In this document: in pieces, positions 53,739-61,890 of the stretch
Position numbering within the stretch: the first letter of the stretch is position 1
Layout of the letters: each line of letters opens with the position of its first letter
Made by a program: the position numbers and the translations under genes
DNA from: Desulfobacula toluolica Tol2
GTDB lineage: Bacteria > Desulfobacterota > Desulfobacteria > Desulfobacterales > Desulfobacteraceae
Direction: 5' to 3'
Length of the DNA: 64,000 nucleotides
Assembly: GCF_000307105.1 (NCBI RefSeq)
Contig: NC_018645.1
Span: 1,252,578 to 1,316,577 of the forward strand
Notes under the pieces: model-generated
What the model was told of the DNA's origin: nothing
Databases searched by the model: none
Seen by the model: only the letters and a program-made list of their open reading frames with translations

Positions 53739-55463
53739 TTATTCCTTTTTCTTAACCATCATTGGTAAAAAAATTGAAAATTTTGTTCCATCATTAATAA
53801 CACTTTCCACCTCGATACGTCCACCGAGTTCCTGTACCAATCCATATGTGATGGATAATCCAAGTCCGGTTCCACCCTCGGACGTTTTGGTGGAAAAAAA
53901 TGGTTCAAATATATCCTTCAGGTTCTCCTTGGAAATCCCACAACCATTGTCTTCAATATCCATTTTTATCATATCTTTTGAAGTCTCATTTGCTGTTATT
54001 TTCAAACATCCTTCAGGATCCATTGCTGAAAATGCATTATTTATAATGTTCAGTAAGATCTGCTGTAATTTTCCACGGTCACATATAAATTCAGGTATTG
54101 TTTCAGATATGTTGATTAAAACCTGAATGCCCCTGAATTCCGCTTCTTTTGTCAGAAAGATCAGCACTTCATCCAGTACGGATTTTAAGTTGATGGTTTG
54201 CAGTTTGATCTCCATGTGGCGGCCAAAACTCAGCAATTGATGTGTTATCCGGCTGCATCTTTCAACGGAATTTAATATAGTGTCAATAATTTCAATGAGC
54301 CTTGGGTCATTTTGGTAAGCTTTTTTAAAACGAAACAGGTCCTTTATCAGGCCTCCTTTTTCATTGATTATGGCCAGGGGATTATTGATTTCATGTGCTA
54401 CACCTGCGGCAAGCCTGCCAATAGATGCCATTTTGTTTGCATATTCGGCCATGTGAAAATATTTTACCCTTCTTCTGTCAATAATTTTCAAACGGTTAAC
54501 CAGGTATGTTGTAATGCCCCAGATCCATAGCAGAATAACCGTTATGCTGACAGACAGATATTTAATAAGGTCTGTCCGGCTCTGTTGCCAGGTGGCCATA
54601 AATTTTTTTTTGCTTTTAACGACCATCAGTATGAACGGGGTATTGGGTATATATCTGTAGGCAATAATGGAATCCTCTCCAAAAGTTTTTCCTGGGTTTT
54701 CAATTATACTGGTTTCATCCGTCTGAGAGGGAACCCTTATGGGCGTTTCTTTCAGCACATCGCCATAGAGCCTGGAACTGGTTTGCAGAATCCCGTTTTT
54801 ATTGATCAAAAATGTATCACCGGAATCTATGGTTTTTACCTGTGATAAAATTTGTGTTAACTGGTCCTCAATGGTTGCCCGTAAGATATAGAATTTTTTA
54901 TCCGGCAATTCATGTTTGATGGCAATAGAAAGGTGAGGTACTTGTCTATAACCTAAAAACACTTCACTGATAAAGGTTCCGTGTTCCATGACTTTTTTAA
55001 ACCAGGGTTGCCGGCTGTAATTTTTCCCTTCCAGGCCATATGGTCCAACATATGTCTTCTGATTCCCCTTTGCATCAATAACGCCTATGTCAACAAAGCC
55101 ACTAAAGCTTTTGTTCAGATTTGTTAATATTTCTGATAATCGTTCAGGAGTTGTTAATACTTCAAACGAGTTATCCTTCACAACATAGTTTAATGCATTT
55201 TTTCGTTCATTAAGGAAAAAAGAAACGGATCGCCAGGTATTTGAGGCCAGTCGAGAGGTTGTTGCAACGGCATCCTGTCCCATTGACCGGTGAGTAAGGT
55301 TGTAGTCGATAGCCGCAAAAAAACACACCGGTATGATTGCAAACCCGGAGGTAAGAAGAAAAGAAAGCAGCCAGATGAGTCGAAAATTAAAAAGTTCTCC
55401 TGTTAAATAAGGTAAAATTTTTCCAGAAGAAATGGGAATACTGTTTTTTTTCTGTCTTGCCAC
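53739..55463 (-). CDS. Membrane histidine kinase with double Cache sensor
   Basis: Over 574 residues: TM1 (~30-52; LIWLLSFLLTSGFAIIPVCF), an extracytoplasmic dCache-type domain (~60-290; SGFVDIGVIDAKGNQKTYVGP and GDTFLINKNGILQTSS), TM2 (~300-320), HisKA with GVAHEINNPLAII, and HATPase with QQILLNIINNAF, DIEDNGCGI and GGTGLGLSI. It is an orthodox kinase with no receiver. It lies between the kinase-like/BON/REC gene and the REC1 gene. It probably senses a small ligand outside the membrane. Confidence 0.9.
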   Translation of the reverse strand: MARQKKNSIPISSGKILPYLTGELFNFRLIWLLSFLLTSGFAIIPVCFFAAIDYNLTHRSMGQDAVATTSRLASNTWRSVSFFLNERKNALNYVVKDNSFEVLTTPERLSEILTNLNKSFSGFVDIGVIDAKGNQKTYVGPYGLEGKNYSRQPWFKKVMEHGTFISEVFLGYRQVPHLSIAIKHELPDKKFYILRATIEDQLTQILSQVKTIDSGDTFLINKNGILQTSSRLYGDVLKETPIRVPSQTDETSIIENPGKTFGEDSIIAYRYIPNTPFILMVVKSKKKFMATWQQSRTDLIKYLSVSITVILLWIWGITTYLVNRLKIIDRRRVKYFHMAEYANKMASIGRLAAGVAHEINNPLAIINEKGGLIKDLFRFKKAYQNDPRLIEIIDTILNSVERCSRITHQLLSFGRHMEIKLQTINLKSVLDEVLIFLTKEAEFRGIQVLINISETIPEFICDRGKLQQILLNIINNAFSAMDPEGCLKITANETSKDMIKMDIEDNGCGISKENLKDIFEPFFSTKTSEGGTGLGLSITYGLVQELGGRIEVESVINDGTKFSIFLPMMVKKKE

Positions 55464-55485
55464 CAGGTTTATCCTTTTCAGCTGA

Positions 55486-56712
55486 TTAGGATTTTTGTTT
55501 TTTTGCGTCTTGAATTTTTTTGTTTGCAGCTTTTAATGCCTGGCTTAGCAGGTCAATATCCACAGGTTTTTGAAAGTATGCATAAGCACCAAGCTGCATG
55601 CAGATTTCTTTGTCTGCTTCAGACCCATGACCTGTTAATATGATTACCTCTATATCAGGCTGGGTTGTTTTTACTTTTTTCAGCACTTCGATACCATCTA
55701 TGCCCGGCATTTTTAAGTCTAAAATCATCACATCAGGTTCATCTTCAGCAACAAGATTTAATGCCGATTCACCGTCATAAGCAACGGCCGATCCCATATC
55801 ACGCATTTGCAAACGTTCTGAAAGCGTTTGAACAAATTCACGTTCATCGTCCACCAGTAAAACCTTTGAAGGAACTTGAAAATCATATTTCCGGTAAATG
55901 TCAGCCTTATAAAAACCTTTTCCGATTCGAGTCTCCACCGTATTAACCCCTTCAACCTTGCCGGCAATTGATTTTAATTCTTCTTCAAGCCGGCTCAACA
56001 ATAAAACATTTGTATGTATTGTTAAGGTGACATGTCCATCCCGCACACTTACATCAACCGCATGTCCTTCATTTGATAAGGCAACTTCCACATGGGCGGC
56101 CTGTAAAAAATCTTCTGCTGCTTTCATTGATGCCTTTGTGGGCTGGATGACCTCACTTTTCAAGTTGCTGTCTATCAATGAAATAATTTCTTTGTCGGTC
56201 ATTTTATCTGTGGGGATTATGATGTCATAAAGCGAGGTATCCCAGGGGTCACTCATTTTATAAAGACTGTCTATCCATACACGAAAGACGTCGTCATCTT
56301 TTTGGATATGAGCGCAAGCCTCTTTTTCACTCATCCTTTTTTCTTTCATTGCCTGTGCAATTCTGTGTTTCATATCTGCAATCAAACAAATTCTAAGCAC
56401 ATGACTTACTGAATGTGGAATTAAAACACCTGCAAACCCGTCAATTAAAAAATTATTGCCTGATAAAGCCTGTGCCAATGCTAATCTTAAATAAGCTAAA
56501 GAGCGTTCCTTTTCATGGGTGAACCTGTTAAATACAGAGGTTTTGTTAAAAAAAACATTGTTAATTTTTTGTCCCGGGATACCTGAAAGCTGACTTGCGC
56601 GATCAATCAAATCCTGGTCTGATAGAATATTATAACTGCTTTTTTTTAAAATTTTTTCAATAATTATTTCTTTCCCGCAAAATGTTCCGCTTAAAAATGT
56701 CATGGCCGACAT
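55486..56712 (-). CDS. Cytidylate-kinase-like / BON / receiver fusion
   Basis: Residues ~1-200 resemble the cytidylate-kinase-like family 2: a P-loop-like SGTFCGKE, DQDLIDRAS, a helical lid with FLIDGFAGVL and RICLIADMKHRIAQAM, and YDIIIPTDKM. The glycine-rich loop is weak, so catalysis is doubtful. Residues ~205-270 look like a BON domain (VEVALSNEGHAVDVSVRDGHVTL split over VEGVNTVET). Residues ~285-400 are a receiver (KVLLVDDEREFV; MILDLKMPGIDG). It lies 27 nt after sulP and 22 nt before the kinase gene. Confidence 0.72.
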   Translation of the reverse strand: MSAMTFLSGTFCGKEIIIEKILKKSSYNILSDQDLIDRASQLSGIPGQKINNVFFNKTSVFNRFTHEKERSLAYLRLALAQALSGNNFLIDGFAGVLIPHSVSHVLRICLIADMKHRIAQAMKEKRMSEKEACAHIQKDDDVFRVWIDSLYKMSDPWDTSLYDIIIPTDKMTDKEIISLIDSNLKSEVIQPTKASMKAAEDFLQAAHVEVALSNEGHAVDVSVRDGHVTLTIHTNVLLLSRLEEELKSIAGKVEGVNTVETRIGKGFYKADIYRKYDFQVPSKVLLVDDEREFVQTLSERLQMRDMGSAVAYDGESALNLVAEDEPDVMILDLKMPGIDGIEVLKKVKTTQPDIEVIILTGHGSEADKEICMQLGAYAYFQKPVDIDLLSQALKAANKKIQDAKKQKS

Positions 56713-56739
56713 GGAAAGTCTCCTTTTTATTCTATTGAT

Positions 56740-58875
56740 TTATAGACCCTGTCTTAAACAGGTCGTCAACAGGGGGCATTTTTTTTCTGAAGCGCCCTCA
56801 TGTGTGTGTTGATGAACTTTTGCAATGGCTTTTTCCATGGTTGGATAAATGTTATGCTCACCTATCTCTTCAAGAAGATGAGTGCGTTTCATAACCTTAT
56901 AGACGGATTCATTAACACCACTCAGAGAAATGCCATACCCGGCACTGCGCAACCATTGAACTATCACTGCCAGCATTTCTTCCCCGGATGCATCCATATC
57001 GTTTATTCCATTGGCTGCGATAATGATATGGCGCAATTCAGGGTTTTTGTTTATTCTGTCATTAATCTCATCTTCCAGATAGCTCGCATTTGCAAAAAAA
57101 AGTGGGCCCTCAAAACGTATCAGGTCAATGTGTTTACAGGTCATTAATTGATTCGTTTCTGAACATCTTAATGCCTTGTCTTCCGCCCTTGATAAATAGG
57201 AAACCTTTGGGCGCATACTTTTGTATAAGAATACTCCCAAGGAGAGTGCAACTCCGATATAGATGCCTTTTTCAAGATGTGGAGCAAGCAAAAGTGTTGC
57301 AACAAAAGTGATAACCGAAATAAGTCCGTCATACCATTGAGCCCGCCAGGCATGAACAAATCCTGATATGTTTACAAGTCCGATAACCGCCATCATGATT
57401 ACTGATGCCAGAACCGCCTGGGGCAGATGGTATAAAAGGGGGGTGAAAAATAAAAGGGTTATAATGACAATTAAACTTGTAATAACACTGGATAAACCTG
57501 TTAAAGCACCTGCCTGTAAATTTACCGCGCTTCTGGAAAATGATCCTGAAACAGGGTAGCTCTTTCCAATGGCCCCAATCATGTTGGATATCCCCTGACC
57601 AATCAATTCCTGGTTCGGATCTAACCGCTGCCCGGTTTTGGCTGCCATTGCTTTTGCAATGGCAATGGCTTCCATAAAGCCCAGAAGAGAAATGATGACG
57701 GCAAAGGGAAAAAGCTGGATAAAAACGGAGAAGTTCAGTTGGGGTATGCTCAGTGAGGGAAGTCCCTTTGGAATATTTCCGACGACCGCACCTCCTCCCA
57801 TTAACGACAGCTTTTCCGTATCAATTGGTTTGTTCCCGATTTTAATATGATAAACACGACCGTCTGATTCAACAGGCTTAAACGATTTTGAAGCAGGATA
57901 AAATAACTCCTGACCGGAAGGCGTTTTTACTGCTGTAAATTTAACCTTTCTCAAATTTGATCTGAGTTGGCCAGCCTGTTCTTTAAACTGGTTTATTTTT
58001 GATGTCATCAAGTTGATTTCAAAATTTTCTTCTAATAAATTTAAAGATTTTCCTTTGTCTGAGTGCATTGAATCAAGTTTTGATGTTGCAATTGCCCTGT
58101 TTTTGCTTAATTCTTCTATTGACATTAATGTTGCATTAAAATTTTTAATTTGATGACGAATATCAGTCGCCTCAATTTGTTCAATGGGTACTTTGACATT
58201 ATGCTCAAACCCGGTTGACCATGAAATCAAGGTGGTTGTTACTACGGCTGCAAGGACATAAGGGATTTTAGGATTTAATCGCTTAAGTCCTATCATGATA
58301 CCAATCGACAAAAGACCTATAAAAAGCGTTGGCAGATGTGTAAAATCCATTGCAGCCACGATAACCCTGTAAATGGTTTCATAATGGTGATTTGCTTTAT
58401 CAACATATACTCCAAACATTTTTGACAACTGGGATGAAGCAATTATAATCGCAGCAGCATTTGTAAAACCGTTTACAACAGGATGAGAAAGAAAATTTAC
58501 AATCAATCCCAATCTTAATACACCCAATAAAAATTGAAAAATTCCCACGGTCAGTGCCAGCATTATGGCATACGCAATGAACGCTTCACTGCCTGCCGTG
58601 GCAAGGGGTTCTAAGGATGCTGCGGTCATGAGGGAGACGACGGCTACAGGTCCGGTTGCAAGCTGCCTGCTTGATCCGAACAAAGATGCCATCATTGGGG
58701 GTAAAAAGGCTGCATAAAGTCCATAATATGCTGGTAATCCGGCCAGTTGGGCATAAGCCATAGATTGGGGGATTAACACCAAAGCAACCGTTAATCCAGC
58801 CAGGAAATCAATTCGAAATTTTCCTATTGTATAATCTTTAAACCACTCCAAAAAAGGAAAAAATTTGGTAAGCAT
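56740..58875 (-). CDS. SulP-family anion transporter with STAS domain
   Basis: A 711-residue inner-membrane transporter of the SLC26/SulP family, typical of sulfate or bicarbonate uptake. The N-terminal core is LAGLTVALVLIPQSMAYAQLAGLPAYYGLYAAF. The C-terminal STAS domain (~585-690) has IDLIRFEGPLFFANASYLEDEI and IIAANGINDMDASGEEML. Unusually, residues ~224-360 form a hydrophilic, partly coiled-coil insertion between membrane helices, where family members pass directly to a motif like VVGNIPKGLPS. The start overlaps the tetR stop by one base. The transported anion is not deducible. Confidence 0.9.
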   Translation of the reverse strand: MLTKFFPFLEWFKDYTIGKFRIDFLAGLTVALVLIPQSMAYAQLAGLPAYYGLYAAFLPPMMASLFGSSRQLATGPVAVVSLMTAASLEPLATAGSEAFIAYAIMLALTVGIFQFLLGVLRLGLIVNFLSHPVVNGFTNAAAIIIASSQLSKMFGVYVDKANHHYETIYRVIVAAMDFTHLPTLFIGLLSIGIMIGLKRLNPKIPYVLAAVVTTTLISWSTGFEHNVKVPIEQIEATDIRHQIKNFNATLMSIEELSKNRAIATSKLDSMHSDKGKSLNLLEENFEINLMTSKINQFKEQAGQLRSNLRKVKFTAVKTPSGQELFYPASKSFKPVESDGRVYHIKIGNKPIDTEKLSLMGGGAVVGNIPKGLPSLSIPQLNFSVFIQLFPFAVIISLLGFMEAIAIAKAMAAKTGQRLDPNQELIGQGISNMIGAIGKSYPVSGSFSRSAVNLQAGALTGLSSVITSLIVIITLLFFTPLLYHLPQAVLASVIMMAVIGLVNISGFVHAWRAQWYDGLISVITFVATLLLAPHLEKGIYIGVALSLGVFLYKSMRPKVSYLSRAEDKALRCSETNQLMTCKHIDLIRFEGPLFFANASYLEDEINDRINKNPELRHIIIAANGINDMDASGEEMLAVIVQWLRSAGYGISLSGVNESVYKVMKRTHLLEEIGEHNIYPTMEKAIAKVHQHTHEGASEKKCPLLTTCLRQGL

Positions 58876-59480
58876 CAGTCTATACCTTCCATGTTTAAGT
58901 TGTTTGATTTTAATATTTTTTTACAGGCAATGATCATATCATTGAACAAAGCACTGGCATCATATAAATTATAAGTTTTGAACCTTACCACTCCATCCAC
59001 CATGGAAAAAATGATTAATGCTGTTTTTCGTGAAGGCATAAAATCAATTGATCCGTCTTTTTGTCCGGTTTCTATGGCATTTTCGTATATGCTTACCAGA
59101 CAATCATAAATTGCTTCTAAATTCCGGCGACACTCTGGAAACTCTTGAGCCATCTGATACGGATAATAACGATGCAGCAAAAGAAACTGATTTTCCATTT
59201 TTCCGGCCAGATAAAGGTGGAATGCAATCGAACTTTCAATCATATTCATTCCGTTTTTGAACTGCTGTTTTTCCATATAGTTTTCAAATTCCTCAAGAAT
59301 CATTTCCCGGGTATGTTCAAGCACCGACAGAAACAACGTTTCTTTGTTTTTGAAATGATAAAAAATAGTCCCCTCAGCAATGCCAATAATTTTAGACAAC
59401 TCTGCAGTTGAAGTCTCTCTGTATCCATTTCGAGAAAATAAAATTGTTGCAGTTTCTAAAATTGCCTGTTTGCGTTTCAT
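58875..59480 (-). CDS. TetR-family repressor of the SulP operon
   Basis: The 201-residue protein starts with a TetR HTH (MKRKQAILETATILFSRNGY, then TAELSKIIGIAEGTIFYHFKNKETLF), followed by an all-helical ligand domain. I use ATG 59480; the frame can be extended to a GTG at 59507, but that lies inside the operator. It is the first gene of the SulP operon and shares a base with sulP (TGATG). Two TGAGT/ACTCA palindromes right upstream indicate autoregulation and control of the operon. The ligand is unknown. Confidence 0.9.
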   Translation of the reverse strand: MKRKQAILETATILFSRNGYRETSTAELSKIIGIAEGTIFYHFKNKETLFLSVLEHTREMILEEFENYMEKQQFKNGMNMIESSIAFHLYLAGKMENQFLLLHRYYPYQMAQEFPECRRNLEAIYDCLVSIYENAIETGQKDGSIDFMPSRKTALIIFSMVDGVVRFKTYNLYDASALFNDMIIACKKILKSNNLNMEGID

Positions 59481-59496
59481 TGCACATATCCCATAT

Positions 59497-59531
59497 TGAG
59501 TATTCACTCAGATAAACTGAGTATTTACTCA
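59497..59531. promoter_or_regulatory. Tandem TetR operators
   Basis: TGAGTATTCACTCA (59497-59510) and TGAGTATTTACTCA (59518-59531) are near-identical TGAGT-N4-ACTCA palindromes whose centres are 21 bp apart, two helical turns. They lie directly downstream of the -10 element of the tetR promoter, where bound protein would block initiation. Confidence 0.75.
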
Positions 59532-59560
59532 GGAATAGCGCCTTTTGTTTGTGTTGTCAA
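59532..59560 (-). promoter_or_regulatory. Sigma-70-type promoter of tetR-sulP operon
   Basis: On the minus strand TTGACA (59560-59555), a 17-bp spacer and TATTCC (59537-59532) form a strong -35 and a moderate -10. The two TetR operators begin at the next base. Confidence 0.6.
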
Positions 59561-59739
59561 GATTTTTTTGATGGATTATTTCAATTATTGTGATTTTTTT
59601 TGTTTCAGGAAATAATCTTTAATTTAAGACAATCAGGTAAAATTAAAAATTGCTTTTTTGTAAAAGATCTATTATTCAAAGGCGGTGTTTTTATATTAAA
59701 TTTTTATCAGCGCCTTGGATTTGCTTTCAGGAATTGGCA

Positions 59740-59771
59740 TGACCTAATTATAGAATTAGGAGGTCATTTTT
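59740..59771 (+). terminator. Stem-loop plus T-run in the leader of the NhaD gene
   Basis: CCTAATT (59743-59749) and AATTAGG (59754-59760) form a perfect stem with a 4-base loop; outer TGACC and GGTCA add pairing with a small bulge. TTTTT follows (59767-59771). It sits 76 bp before the antiporter ATG, so it could act as an attenuator rather than a true terminator. The rest of the spacer 59561-59739 shows no gene. Confidence 0.4.
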
Positions 59772-59779
59772 CTTATGGT

Positions 59780-59809
59780 TTGACCCCCTGACGGCTTGAC
59801 CCTGAAGGC
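59780..59809 (+). repeat. Imperfect direct repeat upstream of the NhaD gene
   Basis: TTGACCCCCTGACGGC (59780-59795) is followed directly by TTGACCCTGAAGGC (59796-59809), the same word with a two-base deletion and one change. It lies between the stem-loop and the start codon. Confidence 0.5.
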
Positions 59810-59846
59810 TTAATATGGGGTGCTGGAATTGAAAAGGAATTATGAA

Positions 59847-61712
59847 ATGAAGAAATTGTTTTTGGCATTGCTTGCCCTGTTGGCTGCCCCGGTTTTGGTT
59901 TGGGCATCGGGTGGAGATACCGGTCATTCGGAATTAATAGATTTTACAAAAACCACATATGGCTACCTGGGTATCGGCCTTTTTGTGGCGGCATATGCAT
60001 TAGTGCCCCTTGAGAATACCATTCACCTTCGCAAGAGCAAACCCGTACTTCTTGCCGCCGGTTTTATCTGGGTACTGGTCGCATTTGCCTATATGAGCGT
60101 CGGGGATACACATACGGCTCACGAAGCCATTAAAGACAGTTTGCTTGAGTATGCAGAGTTGTTTTTGTTTCTGCTTGCTGCCATGACTTATATAAACTCC
60201 ATGGAGGAGCGGAATGTGTTTCAGGCCCTGAGGGCCTGGCTGGTTTCAAAGGGATTTTCCCTTAGGGTCTTGTTCTGGATTACCGGACTTCTGGCTTTTG
60301 TCATCTCGCCGGTGGCCGATAACCTGACCACGGCACTTCTTATGGGTGCAGTCATCATGTCTGTTGGCGGTGATGACAAAAAGTTTGTCGCCCTGGCCTG
60401 TGTTAATATCGTTATCGCGGCCAATGCAGGGGGTGCATTTTCTCCGTTTGGGGATATCACAACCCTGATGGTGTGGCAGAATGGCAAGGTGGCCTTTACT
60501 GAATTTTTTCATATCTTTGTTCCCTCCCTGGTCAACTGGCTTGTGCCTGCTATCTGTATGAATTTTGCCGTTGCCAAGACTTCTCCCAAGAAACTGGATG
60601 AGAAGGTTGAGATGAAATACGGTGCCAAGGTTGTTATGGCTCTTTTTCTTTTGACCATCATCACTGCTGTCAGCTTTCATAATTTTCTTCAACTCCCCCC
60701 TGCAGCAGGTATGATGCTTGGACTTGGGTATCTTGGTTTTTTCAGTTACCATATCAAGCGCAAAGAAGGGAGGATGCTTTATTATGACAATATTCTTGGT
60801 TCCAGAAGCAAGAGTTCTGCAACAAATGCACTCTCTGCTCTGCAGGGCAAGACCCATGATGAGATCACCGGGCTGGTCAATGATCTTCCAACTCCCGCTT
60901 TTATTCTTGACAAAGAGCATGTGATAACCCATTGGAACACGGCCATGGAGAAGTTGACCGGTGTTTCGGCCAAAGATAAGATCGGTACTAAAGATCAGTG
61001 GAAGCCGTTTTATCCAAAAGAAAGACCCCTTCTTGCCGATATGGTTCTGGAAGGCGATTCAAAGAAATTGATTGACAAGTTTTATCATGGCAAAAACATG
61101 CTCAATAATTTTCTTGAATCTGCTTATGAAGTGTCGGATTTTGATCCTTCTCTTGGAGAAGAGGGCAGGTGGCGTTATTTTACGTCAGCACCCCTTAAGG
61201 ATAAAACAGGCCAGGTGGTGGGTGTTATCGAAACCATTGAGGATATGGAAAATGTCCAGGAGACAAAGAAGTACTTTGACATCATGGAAAGAATTTCCAG
61301 GGCGGAATGGGACACTCTGCTGTTTTTTTACGGGGTAACCCTTTGTGTCGGAGGCCTTGGCCAGTTTGGTTATCTTAGTCTTGTATCTAATTTCATGTAC
61401 GGTGACCTTGGACCAACAGTGGCAAATTCCCTTGTTGGGGTGTTATCTGCCATTGTTGATAATATTCCGGTCATGTTTGCAGTTCTCAAGATGGATCCTG
61501 TCATGTCCCACGGCCAGTGGTTGCTGGTTACCCTGACAGCTGGTGTAGGAGGAAGTCTTCTCTCCATAGGTTCTGCGGCAGGCGTTGCCCTGATGGGAAC
61601 CGCCAGGGGGGTTTATACCTTTGGCGCCCATTTTAAGTGGGTTCCGGTTATAGCGCTTGGCTATGTTGCAAGTATACTGGTTCATCTTTTGATTAATGCC
61701 AAATTTATGTAG
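59847..61712 (+). CDS. nhaD: NhaD-type Na+/H+ antiporter with an inserted PAS domain
   Basis: The 621-residue protein has a signal-like N-terminus (MKKLFLALLALLAAPVLVWAS) and the ion-transporter halves of NhaD: FVISPVADNLTTALLMGAV and ANAGGAFSPFGDITTLMVW in the first, then GVLSAIVDNIPVMFAVL and GGSLLSIGSAAGVALMG in the second. Between them, at residues ~335-470, lies a complete PAS/PAC unit (LVNDLPTPAFILDKEHVITHWN; RWRYFTSAPLKDKTGQVVGVIETIEDM). Usual NhaD proteins are ~450-490 residues. ATG 59847 has AAGGA ahead; an in-frame GTG at 59820 is less likely. It is divergent from tetR and ends at a terminator. Confidence 0.88.
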   Translation: MKKLFLALLALLAAPVLVWASGGDTGHSELIDFTKTTYGYLGIGLFVAAYALVPLENTIHLRKSKPVLLAAGFIWVLVAFAYMSVGDTHTAHEAIKDSLLEYAELFLFLLAAMTYINSMEERNVFQALRAWLVSKGFSLRVLFWITGLLAFVISPVADNLTTALLMGAVIMSVGGDDKKFVALACVNIVIAANAGGAFSPFGDITTLMVWQNGKVAFTEFFHIFVPSLVNWLVPAICMNFAVAKTSPKKLDEKVEMKYGAKVVMALFLLTIITAVSFHNFLQLPPAAGMMLGLGYLGFFSYHIKRKEGRMLYYDNILGSRSKSSATNALSALQGKTHDEITGLVNDLPTPAFILDKEHVITHWNTAMEKLTGVSAKDKIGTKDQWKPFYPKERPLLADMVLEGDSKKLIDKFYHGKNMLNNFLESAYEVSDFDPSLGEEGRWRYFTSAPLKDKTGQVVGVIETIEDMENVQETKKYFDIMERISRAEWDTLLFFYGVTLCVGGLGQFGYLSLVSNFMYGDLGPTVANSLVGVLSAIVDNIPVMFAVLKMDPVMSHGQWLLVTLTAGVGGSLLSIGSAAGVALMGTARGVYTFGAHFKWVPVIALGYVASILVHLLINAKFM

Positions 61713-61742
61713 TCTGGTATTGTTAAAATAAATTGATAGAGG

Positions 61743-61778
61743 TATGGCTCGGTCTTTGGCTGGGCCATATCTGTTTTT
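61743..61778 (+). terminator. Intrinsic terminator after the NhaD gene
   Basis: TATGGCTC (61743-61750) pairs with GGGCCATA (61762-61769), eight pairs with one G-T. A T-rich tail (61774-61778) follows. It lies 30 nt after the antiporter stop. Confidence 0.7.
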
Positions 61779-61890
61779 GCAGGTAAGCACAAGAGAGTTT
61801 GTCTGCAAGCGTAATAGTATGTTTAGCCCAAATATTTGACGACTTTTGTTGTTGGTATGGATTGTTTAATATGCTGCTTGCACAGGGCTT

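Noticed and set aside
59600-59791. 63-residue open frame in the NhaD leader
   Set aside because: No ribosome site; it runs through the stem-loop and direct repeats, and its composition looks like translated AT-rich spacer.
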